Assembly: GCA_025201705.1 (NCBI GenBank)
Contig: MU616719.1
Location: 1 to 49,486 of the forward strand
Reading direction: 5' to 3'
Length of the DNA: 49,486 nt
Origin: Dissophora ornata
Lineage: Eukaryota; Mortierellomycota; Mortierellomycetes; Mortierellales; Mortierellaceae
The position numbers and the translations under genes are program-made. Positions 1 through 11,398 of the stretch are shown piece by piece (position 1 is the stretch's first letter; each line of letters begins with the position of its first letter). Below the pieces are notes generated by a model. It was not told where the DNA came from. It worked only from the letters and a program-made list of their open reading frames with translations, and ran no database searches.

Positions 1-1577
1 TTTTTTGGCAAAGTGTATGTGAAAGTGATTCAGGGGAACGTCGAGGCTGGATAAATTTTGTTAGGCGGAATCCGATCCACTGGAGGTGGGGTAGCTCAAA
101 ACGAGGTAAGAAGTGCTGTTAAAACGCGAATGAGAGGACAGGGATGCAAGCGAATGAGAATGGAAATGGAGAATGAGGATTGGAGAACGAGAAGAGGGCG
201 AACGCACAAAAAAGCGCCTTTTAAACAAAAAGTCCGATTGAATAGAGAACCAGGGTTAATAGATTACACGTACCTGTTCATTCAATCCACTGAGCACCCT
301 GGCACTTGCCGTGCCACGCTGCATTGCACTCCACTTCTTCGTCGGAGTGGGAAATGAACAAGACGCCCATGTGCTCATTCTGCGCTCTGTAGTCGTGGGG
401 AAAAAATCGTCATACAGCCACATCTCGGACTGTCGTCGCCGTCTTTGTCTTATCACCCAAAACCCTGATGAGCCATTCTGTAGCTTAAGATCACATCCCC
501 CGCTTTTTTGTGGAGTCGTCTGCACCACGGGGGACGGGGATGTTTGTCTGCTGTCACGATGCCTACTTGTCTCGAAGCACATTAATCATGATCTCATCTG
601 TAGTGGCTGTGCTTTTTTACTCAATTGACTTTTCTGTTGCCCATGATCCTTTTCTTGGTGTACAATCTTGTCCTTTCTCGAAGAGTGATAAGGTCTGTTT
701 ACATCCCCCCTTTATTTTTATTTCGATCTTTTCGTCGATGTCCTCAGCGCAATCCGAACGTCCTGTCGAAAAAGAAGAGTGATCGGACCCTCTGCATCTT
801 ACTTCTCATGCCCATTCCTGACTTCATATCTGGCGAATCTTTCTCTCCCTTCTCGCTTCCTGTTCTCAGTGGGGGGGGGGGGCTCTCGTCCGAGCCGGGA
901 AATTGGTTTTTTTTTGTAAGACGCCCATTTTGGCAAGGCCGTGACCCTCCTTGATCCTACATATTCCGATTATTGGGCCAAGTCAAAAGTTCCTACAATT
1001 TCCGGCGCGAATGCTTCAGCTTTGTAATAGTTGGCTACCTCCCCCCCCCCAAACGATATTTGGTTGCAACTGCACAGACAACGCTTCACGCACGAGCTCG
1101 CTGTTCTCACGCAAAGACTCCACGCCCCGAATAATAATTTATGGGCGTAGTTTGTTGTCTAGGCATTCCACAGACTAAACCATGTATGTCTGTGCTACCC
1201 GTCTGGCTGAGTTAGACGAGGGGACCCGTGCCATATTTTACGTTACTGTGAGGTTTCTAGGGCGAAGCTTGAAGAGCTGATGAGATGCCCCTAAAAAATC
1301 CATGTCGGTGTGAATGAGTCTGGTTCGTGGTCTCAGTCTCAGTGTCACTCTACGTATCTTTGCAACCAGACACACACAACGCCAGATCAACGCCGTGTTT
1401 GGGTGTTGCGGCGCCTATTGCGAAAAAGAATTGGTCATGTATATCTCTCACAGGTACACTCGGGTTGGCCCTGGGTCCGTTCTACTTCTACCCTTCCTTT
1501 CCCCCCCACAATTCGATCGTTTCTTTTCTTTACAAACTTCTGTTTTCATTCTACTTGTGAAATGGCTGGCAATGGTG
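1..1577. other. Non-coding stretch, no supported gene
   Basis: I see only short overlapping reading frames with no recognisable protein content. There is a run of 12 G at 871-882 and a run of 10 C at about 1041-1050, both typical of non-coding DNA. No RNA gene was recognised. Confidence 0.6.
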
Positions 1578-1785
1578 TCAGCCAAGAAGTGACCAATATT
1601 TATTGAATACGTCGGCATCGTTCTCGCCCTCTAATTCCTCTTCTACCGTGTCTATTGCTCTATTAGTTACCTCCTCCAACTCTTTTGCGTCGTCGTCATC
1701 TGTGACAACATCAACGAAACCGTTCTCGTCCTCTACTATAACGATCGGGTTCTGACCCGAGCTCAGGACACGACCGCCGCTTACG
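1578..1785 (-). pseudogene. Acidic C-terminal tail relic, possibly of a DDE transposase
   Basis: On the minus strand one frame is open from an upstream stop near 1788 to a TGA at 1578-1580, about 65 codons. It is rich in Asp and Glu (a TDDDDAKELEEV segment, then TVEEELEGENDADVF) and ends FNKYWSLLG. No ATG opens it and no catalytic domain is visible upstream. Pogo/Tigger-type transposases often end in acidic tails like this, and a pogo-type TIR element lies at 12726-12908, but assigning this piece to that family is inference. It could also be a chance frame opposite a Ser-rich stretch. Confidence 0.25.
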
Positions 1786-2433
1786 CCGCTTCAGCTATTA
1801 TTGAACAACATCCCCCTTGTTCTCAACCTTTTAGCGGCCTGCATAGGCTTCAATGTACGGTATATGGCGGCACGCATGGCCAACTATGTGGAGCGTTAGC
1901 TACTGGCTTGGTACTACATCATTGCGTTTGAGGTGCCGGTCATGCCACAGCTATCGCTAAATTGCGTACTTCATTTTTCTTAATTTTGGGACAACCGGAG
2001 AATCGATGCCCACCATGTCTCTAATTCTGACTTGTGGCCGAAATGCTCGAAGAGAAAGGAGTGCACAGGATAATATGGATAGTATGGAAATGAGTCCAGT
2101 CTCACCAGCAACGGAACAGCTCTCTTTTAAGGAGATAAAGATGGATCTCCTCCCTAGTTATGTACCCGCGACTGAACGTGGATCAACTTTGTCGGATCTG
2201 CGACCTTGCGACAAGACACCAGACTGACCACAGCCGCCTTGAGTGGGTTCTCCAAACCATACCAGTCCATCGAGTTATGCAGGCTTCTCTTCCTCCGGAC
2301 CCAGTGGTCAGGATTCATTGCAGTCTGAGAAAATTGAGGATCCATTCGTAGATAGGCACTCAACCTTGGTACCAAAGGAATACTTGCAGAAGAACATCAA
2401 TTATTGCTTAACATGCATGATTGTTTATATATT
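1786..2433 (+). pseudogene. Degraded coding remnant of unknown family, membrane-protein-like start
   Basis: From about 1797 the plus strand reads NNIPLVLNLLAACIGFNVRY, a hydrophobic stretch resembling a membrane helix, then hits a TAG and resumes as LLAWYYIIAFEVPV. Further on, two frames carry protein-like text: 2006-2227 (SPVSPATEQLSFKEIK) and 2243-2430 (FVDRHSTLVPKEYLQKN). The pieces sit in different frames with stops between them, and no splice model joins them. This could be the last helices and cytoplasmic tail of a receptor-like membrane protein, but I do not recognise it. Confidence 0.25.
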
Positions 2434-2708
2434 ACAACGGCCGAATGTTGGTGTGCAACGCAGACAAATTCCACACACTTTAGACGTCAGATCAATCTTA
2501 TAATACTCCGACTATTTTCAAGCAAGACCAGCAATGGGTATAGTTATCCTGATGCACCATTTTTTTTTTTTTTTTGCTGTGCTTGGTCATTTTATTTTTG
2601 AGGTGATATGAATTTTACAAAAATATATTGACTTCGAAACACGAAAAAAACGCGTCTTTCATTCATGCGTTTCAGTTTCAGAGACTTTTTTATTTATTTA
2701 TTTTGCGT

Positions 2709-2715
2709 TATAAAA
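2709..2715 (+). promoter_or_regulatory. TATA box of the LEA-like gene
   Basis: TATAAAA lies about 180 bp upstream of the ATG at 2892. It is followed by a pyrimidine-rich leader (CTCTCTCGTCTCTTC and similar), the usual arrangement in this window. Confidence 0.45.
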
Positions 2716-2891
2716 CTTGAGCTGCGTGCGTTGCCTCTCTCGTCTCTTCACCAGCCCACTATCTTTTACACCTAACTCCTATCGTTTAACGTATCCTCGC
2801 CTACTTTCACTCTCTTATCATCTCACCTCACTATCAATTTCTCTCCCACGGCACAACAGCCGCGCATAACTATCCTCAACAACAATCACTT

Positions 2892-4291
2892 ATGAAAATG
2901 GCTCATCACAGTTCTTCTGCGGCTAGCAACACTATATTTGCTGGCGTCATTGCCCTTGCTAGTGTCTTTGTCTACTGGTACATGACCACAACAGAAGAGC
3001 AGCGCGCTGAGCAGCGCGACCAGCTCAAGGATAAGGCTAGCGATGCTGTCAAGCAGGCTTCAGGTAATGGCTTGTTTGAGCTGCATGTTTGACACTTTTA
3101 TTTTTCGTTATTTTGGTGCCAGAATAAGCGAGCGAACCCTAACTAGAATCTTGCATGAACTTACTCGATAATTGGTACCACAGCTGTAAAGGATGAAGCC
3201 CTCAAGGAGGCTGAGAAGGTACTATAATGAGCACACAGTAATATTTAACGCCTGAACAGAAAGGGGAAGAATATGAGACTCAATCGTGTTTCTTCATCTT
3301 TACATCCTCACAGCTCGGCGAGCAGGCTATGGAGAAGGCCTCTCGCGCCGCCGAGGACGCTCAGAAGAAGCTGTCTGACGCCACTGACAAGGTCCAGAAG
3401 AAGGCAGGAGAGATGGCTGACCAAGCCCGCGATCTTGCTTCCGAGGGTCTCGACAAAGCTTCTGAAGCCATCAAGTCTGGCGCCGACAAGGTCGCTGTCG
3501 CCGCTGACAAGCTTGGCGAGAAGGTTGAGGAGGGTGTGGAAGCTTCCCGCAAGAACATCAAAAAAACCAAAGATAACCTCAAAGGCGCCACGGACAATGC
3601 CCATGCTAACATCAAGGAGGGTGCCAAGAACATGGAAAGGTCGGCGAAAGACACTAAAGAGAAGGTCAAAGAAGCCGTTAAGGATTTGAAGAAGGGCGCT
3701 GAAGATACCGCTGACGACATGAGGCATGGAGCCAAGAAGGCCAAGGAAAGCATTAAGGATGCGGCCAAGGATGCAAAGAAGGGTGCTGAGGATGTGGCCA
3801 ATGATGTCAAGGAGGGTGCCAGGAAGGCAAAGGATCATGCCAAGGACGCTAAGCACGCGGCAAAAGACGCCAAGGAAAGCGTCAAGGATGAAGCCAAGAA
3901 CGCAAAGAAGAACGTCGAAGATGTGGCAAATCATGCTAAGGATTCTGCCAAAGACATGGCTGATGATATGGCCGATGACTTTGAAGAAGCCACCGAAGAC
4001 TTTGATGATGCCCGCGAGCATGTCAAGGATCGCTCAAAGAAGGCCAAGAAGGGCATCGAGGAAACTGCCAAGTACGTCAAGCACGCAGCCAAGGACGCCA
4101 AGAAGGAGACCCACGCGCACACGAACAACTTGAAGACGTTTGCCAACCGCAGCATGAACGCAGAGCAAAACGATGACAGAGATTTGCTCCCGGCCCCACA
4201 TGCAGATTCTGGCAACCGCAGCAAAGCCTCCCAGGCCATGGATAAAATCGACCAGCACGGAGTCATCGGTAATGATATAGAGATTGATTAA
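2892..4291 (+). CDS. LEA-like amphipathic helical repeat protein with N-terminal membrane anchor
   Basis: Three exons: 2892-3063, 3184-3218 and 3314-4291, joined by introns of 120 and 95 bp, giving 394 aa. Phases close exactly. Residues 14-31 (TIFAGVIALASVFVYWYM) form one hydrophobic helix near the N-terminus. Everything after it is hydrophilic and built from degenerate KDAKKGAEDVA-type repeats rich in Lys, Asp, Glu and Ala. That is the 11-residue amphipathic-helix pattern of group 3 late embryogenesis abundant proteins, which fold on drying and protect membranes and proteins. The single anchor suggests a membrane-tethered rod; which membrane is unknown. The ATG at 2898 has a better context (A at -3, G at +4) than the one at 2892, so the true start may be two codons later. 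There are no catalytic motifs. An apolipoprotein-like or coiled-coil tether is an alternative reading. The repeats also create long antisense shadow frames. Confidence 0.8.
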
Positions 4292-5579
4292 ATCTTTGTC
4301 AATGTTAGGATCCACGGTTAGTCAACTTAGTTGAACACAGACATATTCGAGAATTCAATGTTGGGCCATATGTGCAGCGCGCACCTTTTTATTCTAACAG
4401 AATTCTACTTCTGCTTTGGAACTAACACAGATGTAGAACACTCTGAGCTTAGAGTTGAGGCCCCCGAGTTCCACCCCAAGAACGCAGTTGCTTAAACCAC
4501 AGCGTCGTTCAAGGCTTCTTTGAACATCGTTTGTACATAGCACACTATAACTTAAAGAGCACATCCGTAGATAAAGAAAAAAGCTGCTCATGTGTACATT
4601 ATGTTGACTGTCAGACAAAGGACATCCATGGAGAAGGATAGCATATCTATCACATGAAACGTACCCTGCACTCAGTCATGTGTTCTGTAGTCATGTCCTC
4701 CACAAGAGGCTGTTCTAAACTCATTACCTTGGCACCAGATACTGTCCTGTTTTAATCTTGTGGTGGCTCTGGTGCGCGCATCCTCGCAATACCCAGAGTC
4801 AAAGGTAACTGTACCTCTTCTAAAAGGAGCAGCCTCTCCGATTAGAGAGACAAGTCCTTTATTCTTGAGCAGCTTTTCCTACTCTATGTCCATAATCTTT
4901 GCTGTTTTTCGTATCGTTTATAGCCGCATTCGATCCAGAGATACGACGTGGTACTTGACACACAAGGAAGGAAGTGGACTTGAGGCGAAAAGTCAGCGAA
5001 AAGCCAGGGTTGGTAGTTTCTCAAAGCATGCCATGTTCCAGCAACAATATTTGCTTCCACTAGCGCTAGAAATTATGGGCGAGAAATCACGTGCTACAAT
5101 TTCCCGACAGTGAACAAGAGATCAAATTTAGCGCGGTGGCCGCATTGTGAATTTCTCCCTTCTCTTTTCTCAGGTGCGCAAATCAGACCAAGTGGTGGGA
5201 TATTGCACGTGACTACGACAATATGTGGATGGGTCAAACCCATGGATGGGCCATCTATCCATCAATCGATAAAGCTACGACCCATATCGCCATCATCGCC
5301 CCAATCTCCAACATCCTCGCATCGACCGTCCACAGAATTATTGGCAGTAGGAAGTGGGAGGGAGAACTTGGCCAGGATTTATGAATGGCGGATGTGATTT
5401 AGCGAGATTATGGAGACAGGAAATCAATAACATTCAACAGGAATGACATCTAGCACAGAAAACAGGACGTCGCAATCCAAGAAGCAATGAAAGAACGCTG
5501 ATTTAAGATCTCTAACGTCTCTTTATCTCCGTTTCTCGCGTCTATCGAAACGCAACGACAAACAAACAGATAATTCAGC
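4292..5579. other. Intergenic region between LEA-like gene and eS10
   Basis: No convincing gene. Short frames at 4760-5113 and 5110-5397 lack conserved content. The sequence just before 5580 is the eS10 promoter and leader; no clear TATA box was seen there. Confidence 0.6.
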
Positions 5580-6673
5580 ATGCTTATCCCCAAGCAGAAC
5601 CGCAAGCTTATCTACGAGGCCCTTTTCAAGGGTATGAACACATACACAATGAGCAGGATTCGTCATGTTGTACCGCATGCGCAGGGATGAGCCTTGGATT
5701 TCGGTGGCTAACCAATCATTCACTTTTCTTTCACTACCCTCTTCCTCTTTTTTACGACTACTGGATGACTTTCCAACTTGATCACGACAATAATCTCGAC
5801 CCTGATCTGGATTTGCACAATTCATTCCACTCCAAACTCGACAAATCAAACAGATGGCGTCTTGGTTGCCAAGAAGGACTTCAACGCCCCCAAGCACGAT
5901 GAGATCGATGTCCCCAACCTGCAGGTCATCAAGGCTCTTCAGTCCTTGGACTCGAAGCAGTACGTCAAGACCCAGTTCTCGTGGCAGTACTACTACTACA
6001 CCTTGACTGACGCCGGTATCGAGTACTTGCGCGAGTACCTCCACTTGCCCTCGGAGATCTTCCCCGCCACCTTCAAGAAGACCGCTCGTCCCTCTGCTCC
6101 CCGCCGTGCTGGTAAATAACTACGAACTTGCTCCCTAGATACACCGAATACCTTTATATTTCTGGATACGACGCCATTACTATTCGACGGCATCGTAGAA
6201 TATGAGCGTCGGATTGATGAGGGCAACGTTAGCTGTTTGCAAGAACACCACTCCAACAATTGAGATGCAGCTATCGAGGTTACTAGGACTAGGACGTTAC
6301 ATGACGCCAAAACTCTTCTGACATCACTTATGGACTGCAGGTCGTCAAGACACAACTGCACAAAGTGCGTCGTACATCTCGCATTTAATTGATGATATGG
6401 AGTCGCAGGAATCAGGACTCTTTCACGCATACGACACCCGCATTTCTAGCATCTCATTTCTCCAAGTTTTGGGATGATTTCACTGACCGCTGCTTCCCAT
6501 GTTGATACCATTTTTCATCTTTAATAGAGCGCCCCGAGGGTGCTTACCGCCCCCGCGGTGACCGTGAGGACTACCGCCGTCGTGATGATGGCGAGAAGAA
6601 GGAGGGTGCCTCCGGCGACTACAAGCCCGAGTTCCGCTCTGGTTTGGGCCGTGGCCGCCCTGCCCAGCAATAA
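5580..6673 (+). CDS. RPS10: 40S ribosomal protein eS10
   Basis: Exons 5580-5631, 5854-6111 and 6528-6673 give 151 aa with exact phases. The protein starts [20 protein letters not shown] and contains the signature [20 protein letters not shown] of the eS10 winged-helix domain (about residues 3-97). It ends in a basic Arg/Gly-rich tail with YRPRGDRED and [11 protein letters not shown]. eS10 sits in the head of the small ribosomal subunit near the mRNA entry. Length and domain order match the family. The introns are 222 and 416 bp; the second is long for this window and splits the globular domain from the tail. Overlapping AATAAA signals follow the stop. The gene appears intact. Confidence 0.97.
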
Positions 6674-6675
6674 GC

Positions 6676-6686
6676 AATAAAATAAA
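6676..6686 (+). terminator. Poly(A) signals of eS10
   Basis: Two overlapping AATAAA hexamers lie directly after the eS10 stop codon (TAA at 6671-6673), which implies a very short 3' UTR. Confidence 0.5.
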
Positions 6687-7325
6687 ACTTGAGTTTTTCC
6701 TTTTGTCCGTCCTCTTCCTACATTGTGAAGGCTCAAGACGTTTGTTACTGAAACGGAAGCGCTAAAACTTAAACAACAAATACATATGAATAAATTCAAT
6801 TGTCCACAGTTCGCTTCAATCTTGACGATATACTGAAAGTGTCTGGTAACTGTGATTATTGAATAGAACACGGCGATGAAAGATTGCAGCCGTAGGTCGA
6901 AAGAGGCTGTTTATCTTCACGCATTGAAAGCCTTGATGCAAAAGCTATTCTGATAGCTCAAGTCCTTCCGGTCCAGACTTTCCATATCACTGCGACTCCG
7001 TCATTTCCTCCGGGCAAACCATGAAGTACACTCTGCGAGCGCGATGGATCGGGGAGAGAAATATCTGCATGGTGTATTGACCGTGATTAGATGAAGCTGC
7101 AGTCATTAAAGCTTCAGTGTTTCGAGTACAGGAGGAGGTCGGATGCGATCCAGGAGCCATTATAGTAAGCTTCAATGCTGTGAAAGGTGATATCTCTATC
7201 TGTTGTGCAATCTAGGGCAAGGGACGCATGGCGTCTACGAATGCCGCGATTCTTATGCAATACATCCTCTGTCAAGTCGCAAGATATACAGCTCCATACA
7301 GTCAGTATCCTGACCTCCTTTTACG

Positions 7326-7357
<32 letters not shown>

Positions 7358-7702
7358 CAAAGCGTCCATCTCCTTCCACCTGATCGGCAGGTCCCTCTGT
7401 GGCTTTCTTTCTCCCGGTATCGACCACCTCCTCTCTTTTCTTCTGTCGACAAGTCTCACCCTTAAAAAGTACACCACGGTTAGCGCCTCCTGCCTGCTGA
7501 GCCTGTCAAAGGGTCGCTTAAGGTATGGCCGTGCCATCTGTCGTTTCTTGTCTTTGGGCATCCATCATAGCATCCGGCGATTATGAGTGGCTGGAAAATG
7601 GTACATAAGGACAGGATCTTACTTCTACTAGTTTCTTGATCGATCATTCCCTGCCTGCTAACCATCGTATCTTTCAAATCCAACGCCTTCATATAATTCA
7701 CT
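6687..7702. other. Intergenic region upstream of the secreted-protein gene
   Basis: No gene is supported. The stretch holds a 27-T run at 7331-7357 followed by a pyrimidine-rich stretch to about 7450, probably part of the promoter of the gene starting at 7703. Confidence 0.55.
7331..7357. repeat. Poly(T) tract, 27 T
   Basis: Uninterrupted homopolymer. It could be a promoter poly(dA:dT) element that excludes nucleosomes, or the A-tail scar of a retroposed sequence on the minus strand. No retroposon body was recognised next to it. Confidence 0.8.
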
Positions 7703-8456
7703 ATGCGCCTCCAAATTTTTCTCGTTACCCTATCCATGCTCATCTGGGCAGTTGCAGCGGGTGTCTCTGGCGTTAGCGTTGGGAGCCCCAAGTCTAAGGC
7801 CGTTACTGGCACTACCGGTGCCCCCACGGACGCATCGGCGCCTGGACCTGAACCTGCGGTAGCGGCACCTGAACCTGCGGTAGCGACACCTGAACTTGCG
7901 GTAGCGGCACCTGAAATGGCGGCAGCAGCAGCAACAGCATCCACACCCGCCACCGAGACCCCTCAGGAGATTGCTAACGGTAGCGCTGCCTCTGGTAAAA
8001 TATCTATGCTTTCTATGTTATCTTATATATGCACCTTAAGCACCTCCACACACTCTCCGCACTGACTAACCTTGGTCCTGCGATTTCTCGCGCCTTTTTC
8101 CCCACCTAGGCGAGCCAAATACTCCCGAGGAAGAAAAGGCAGACTCGGTGTTGAGTTGTATGGACGGCTGCACAGGAAATACAGAATGCCAGAACGGTTG
8201 TATCGCCTCGGGCTACAATGTCAACCTCAGCAGCGTCCCACCAGTCATCTCAGCTACAGTCTCTAGTCCTGTTAGCAGTACCTCGACTGGTGTCGCCCCT
8301 ACCATCACCACCACCAGTGGCGGTGCTGTTGCTACCCCTACGAGCATAACGAGCGCTCATGGCTCTAGCGCTATTGCATCGAATGTGCTCGGAATGCAAA
8401 AAGTTGTGGGCGCTATAATTGCGGTCGGTGCTGCTAGCATGTTTGTCAGTTTGTAG
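7703..8456 (+). CDS. Small secreted protein, likely GPI-anchored, with four-cysteine motif
   Basis: Exons 7703-7994 and 8110-8456 (intron 115 bp) give 212 aa. Residues 1-20 (MRLQIFLVTLSMLIWAVAAG) are a typical signal peptide. Next comes an Ala/Pro/Glu heptad repeat (PEPAVAA type), then a compact motif C-x3-C-x5-C-x3-C at C114, C118, C124 and C128 (CMDGCTGNTECQNGC). A Ser/Thr-rich stretch follows, and the protein ends in a hydrophobic tail (VVGAIIAVGAASMFVSL) with no charged residues after it. Signal peptide plus Ser/Thr stem plus hydrophobic C-terminus is the layout of fungal GPI-anchored cell-wall or plasma-membrane proteins. The four-Cys motif probably forms two disulfides. The function of the domain is unknown to me. 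An AATAAA occurs at 8492-8497. Confidence 0.8.
7847..7919 (+). repeat. In-frame 21-bp tandem repeat, about 3.5 copies
   Basis: The units at 7847-7867, 7868-7888 and 7889-7909 differ at a few bases, and a partial fourth follows. They encode PEPAVAA / PEPAVAT / PELAVAA / PEM in the secreted protein, a spacer that can change length by slippage. Confidence 0.85.
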
Positions 8457-9134
8457 TCCAGATGTTGACATTTTGATGACAGCGGAAAGAAAATAAAAAC
8501 TGGTGTTATTTTCATGTCGTGGACCTGGAAGGCGCGAATGGCACGCAAGAGGATATGTACACTGATCTGCGCAGCCACAATGTCTGCCCTCTTGCATTGT
8601 TATAGCCTTCATGTTTCTGGTAGTGGTTGCATCTTTCACTAGTTGCTGCAATATCAAAGACGCGAAAAGCTCCACGCGCAAATGGGCAATCTACATCAAA
8701 CACACCTTGCTTCTCTTCTAAATTTGAGACCGTGGTGTTTTCATCGAATTATCTTTCCTCTATCTATAAACTAAAGAACTAAAGTGAACTTTGTTCTCGG
8801 TCGGAGGACCTGCATCTTCAACTCGTGAACGGATAACGAGAAAGGTCTTGGGTGGGTGATGGGCGGGGTATACAGAGCCCTCATCGTAGTCGGATAATGT
8901 GTTTAAGCCTTCATGTTAAAAATGCAGGAAGTTCGGTGATCAAATGTGCAAAAGTGCATCAGGTAGTTCATTGGCAATACATGAAAAGTTCTCCTGGGTA
9001 TAGCTAGGTGGATGTACAAAAAATATTTTTCTCAATAACTATTCTATGTGTTCTGGATCGTTGGAGGTGGTGGTCGCATACAGGAGACTTTTTTCAGATC
9101 GTCATCCGCGTTTGTTTTGACTCATCTACATCGC
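8457..9134. other. Intergenic, nothing recognised
   Basis: Contains the 3' region of the secreted-protein gene with its poly(A) signal at 8492-8497. Beyond that only short frames without conserved content are present. Confidence 0.55.
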
Positions 9135-11159
9135 TCAGGAATCCACCATCCATTGACTTCGCAAACACTTCGATTGGTGTAGCCATCTAACTAACTCCAG
9201 GAGTACTATACCTTCTACACCACACAAATATCTCCCGACTGGCGTGTTTAGAAGCGAGTTGTAAATCGTGTTTATAAGGTCCTCATAACAAGACCACACA
9301 TCCAAGATCTTATTGAGCTCTTCCAGTTCTGGGAAGGTAACGCCAAGTTCAAGTAGATCTTCCATTGTTACAGTGCAGACGCGATCATCCATGGACATGA
9401 CAAACGCAGAGGCAGAGGTCATATCCATAGTGCTGTCGCTGGACAAGTCGAATGGCTGCTCGAATTGCGCCAGAGAAGTAATCTTCAATATCAAGATTAT
9501 TTACCTGGTCTGTTTTTTTGGTGTATACTGCTGCCTGCAAGTTTTGTTGCCTATCCTTGTCTGAGCTTATTAGATTGATCGGATCCGCGTTTGCGCTTAA
9601 CAAATAAATCATTTGTTGTTCTGGTGGCAGTGGAAATAGGTGCTTGGGGGGGTGTTGGCGTTTTCGACTCACGAAATTGGGAAGGCCTTGGGATAGAAGA
9701 CGATGTTGCTGCTTATATTGCAAACCACCGCATTGACAGTGACGACTAGGGACTAAGGGGCAGATTGAACTCACGAACGACGACCTGTGAGGAGTGTACC
9801 TTTGCCGGCCAGATGCCCAGCTCCTTCGAGAATGTTGAGGTGAAATGTCTGGGCACTTGTTTCAGCACGAATCTTAACGGCATCTCTTATAGCTTTGGAA
9901 AGCTTATACTCTAAGGTTTCCTGAACTTGTTGAGAAGTTGCTGTACGCGTTTCTAAAGTGCAGGAGATACAGCAAGGCGATCCAAAATCGTCACAATATA
10001 TCTCCATATGATCCTAGGCTGTGTTACTGACATATTCGAACTTGCAGAAGGAGGCCACGCAATGCCAGTTTCTTCTATCCACATTTTTGAAAAATCTAGA
10101 TAACCTAGCTAGCGTATTGCTCATATCTTGAAGCAGAGGTGCGTCAATAAAATAGTGACAACTTCCTATAAACAGGAAACGAGAATATGATAGGCGCGAG
10201 TGCGTGATCCATACTCTCCATGTGTTGTCATGCGCCTTTGGCAGGTTGAGGCCCCCCTTTGTGTGTTTGTGCGTGCTGGAGTTCCAGGCTTGGTAGAGGG
10301 CAGAAGCTCGTGACCAGCTATGGTTTCGGTGACGTAATTTTCGCAATTTTAAGAGCAATATTTGGCAGGCACCACCAGCGCGACTCAAACAGTTCTCTTC
10401 ATCATAATCATATTCAGGATATCAACGACCCATGACCCTCCTGTGATCATTTCAACGATTTCAACGACTCTCGTGGGTCCTCAACGGCCATTTCATCAAG
10501 CAGGTGCTATTCGCGCCTCGTTTCGGATCTCAGCACTCGATTCTTTTCTGTTTCTCCAGGCAAGTCATCCGACTATTTTAACATCTTTTTTTAATATTCA
10601 GCTTGAGATTTGCTGCGACGTGCTGCATTTTAGCTGCGGTTGGTCACGCAGTTGGAAATGACCCACCGTCAGGTATATTGATGGCGCATAACCTCCCCGA
10701 GGAATGCCAGCCCAGTATAGTGGTTCTTTCAGACATGGCTGGCGTCTTGAGCTGAGACTTGCTCTTGATGCGTAAGTCGTTGTCTCTTTGCTCATATACC
10801 TTCTTTTCGACCCAAAGGAGAGAGCTCAGACGACAAAGCGTTGTATTGAACTGCGTCTCTCCGGACTTCATCTTAACTTTGGCTGAAATATGCTGTGCAG
10901 GAACATAATGGAAGGTCTTGTGGTCATTGTATGCGACAATCACTGACAATTTTTTTTAACGGATTCCACTGCCATAGCAAATATGAGTGATAAAACTTTC
11001 ATTGCTGCACCGCGGAGGGCGGTGCAGCTTCAGGGGTTTTTTCAACAATACGCCGTGGAGGACTTCGAAGCTGTTGCTTTTTTGAGTTTTACGAGTTCCA
11101 GTATTGCAAGAAGCAACTTGCGAGCCGCCAATACAAGCAAATAGTTTATGCGCATGCAA
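9135..11159 (-). pseudogene. Unrecognised minus-strand gene remnant, broken reading frames
   Basis: Several adjoining minus-strand frames read like protein. 11159-10956 and 10949-10644 are one frame split by a single TAA near 10957 (flanked by GSGIR and KKLSVIVAYNDH). Then come 10388-10014, 10007-9771 (with EYKLSKAIRDAVKIRAET), about 9620-9480 (DPINLISSDKDRQQNLQ) and 9440-9135 (MEDLLELGVTFPELEELNK). No single splice model joins them without stops, so I read this as a degraded gene, or two merged relics, rather than a working one. No family was recognised. A multi-exon gene with unusual introns is possible. Confidence 0.35.
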
Positions 11160-11398
11160 TTTCCTTGTGTGGGCCTACGGTGACAGCAATGACTGCTGAT
11201 TAGCATCTCGGTAGGACTGCGAGAAAAAAATATTAGAGCCAGCTGCGTACAGAAGAAGAAAGAAAGGGACGATTGGTATGTGAATGTTCGTGCCTAGCCT
11301 CACATGATTGCGGAAGCTCTTCATATATCATTCTGTTGACCCCGTCACCTCTCAGCTTTTTATCAGGAACAACATGTAGAAAAGCTTGAAGGCGATGT

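Noticed and set aside
3308..4021. Minus-strand 237-codon frame opposite the LEA-like gene
   Set aside because: It is the mirror of the AAG/GCC/GAC-rich repeats. It has the monotonous composition of a shadow, no start context and no homology I recognise.
4760..5397. Two adjoining plus-strand frames between the LEA-like gene and eS10
   Set aside because: No conserved motif, no splice sites joining them, and low-complexity content.
6112..6527. Possible C/D-box snoRNA in eS10 intron 2 (TTGATGA and CTGA words)
   Set aside because: The boxes are imperfect, the spacing is about 100 nt and no terminal stem pairs. A covariance-model search would decide.
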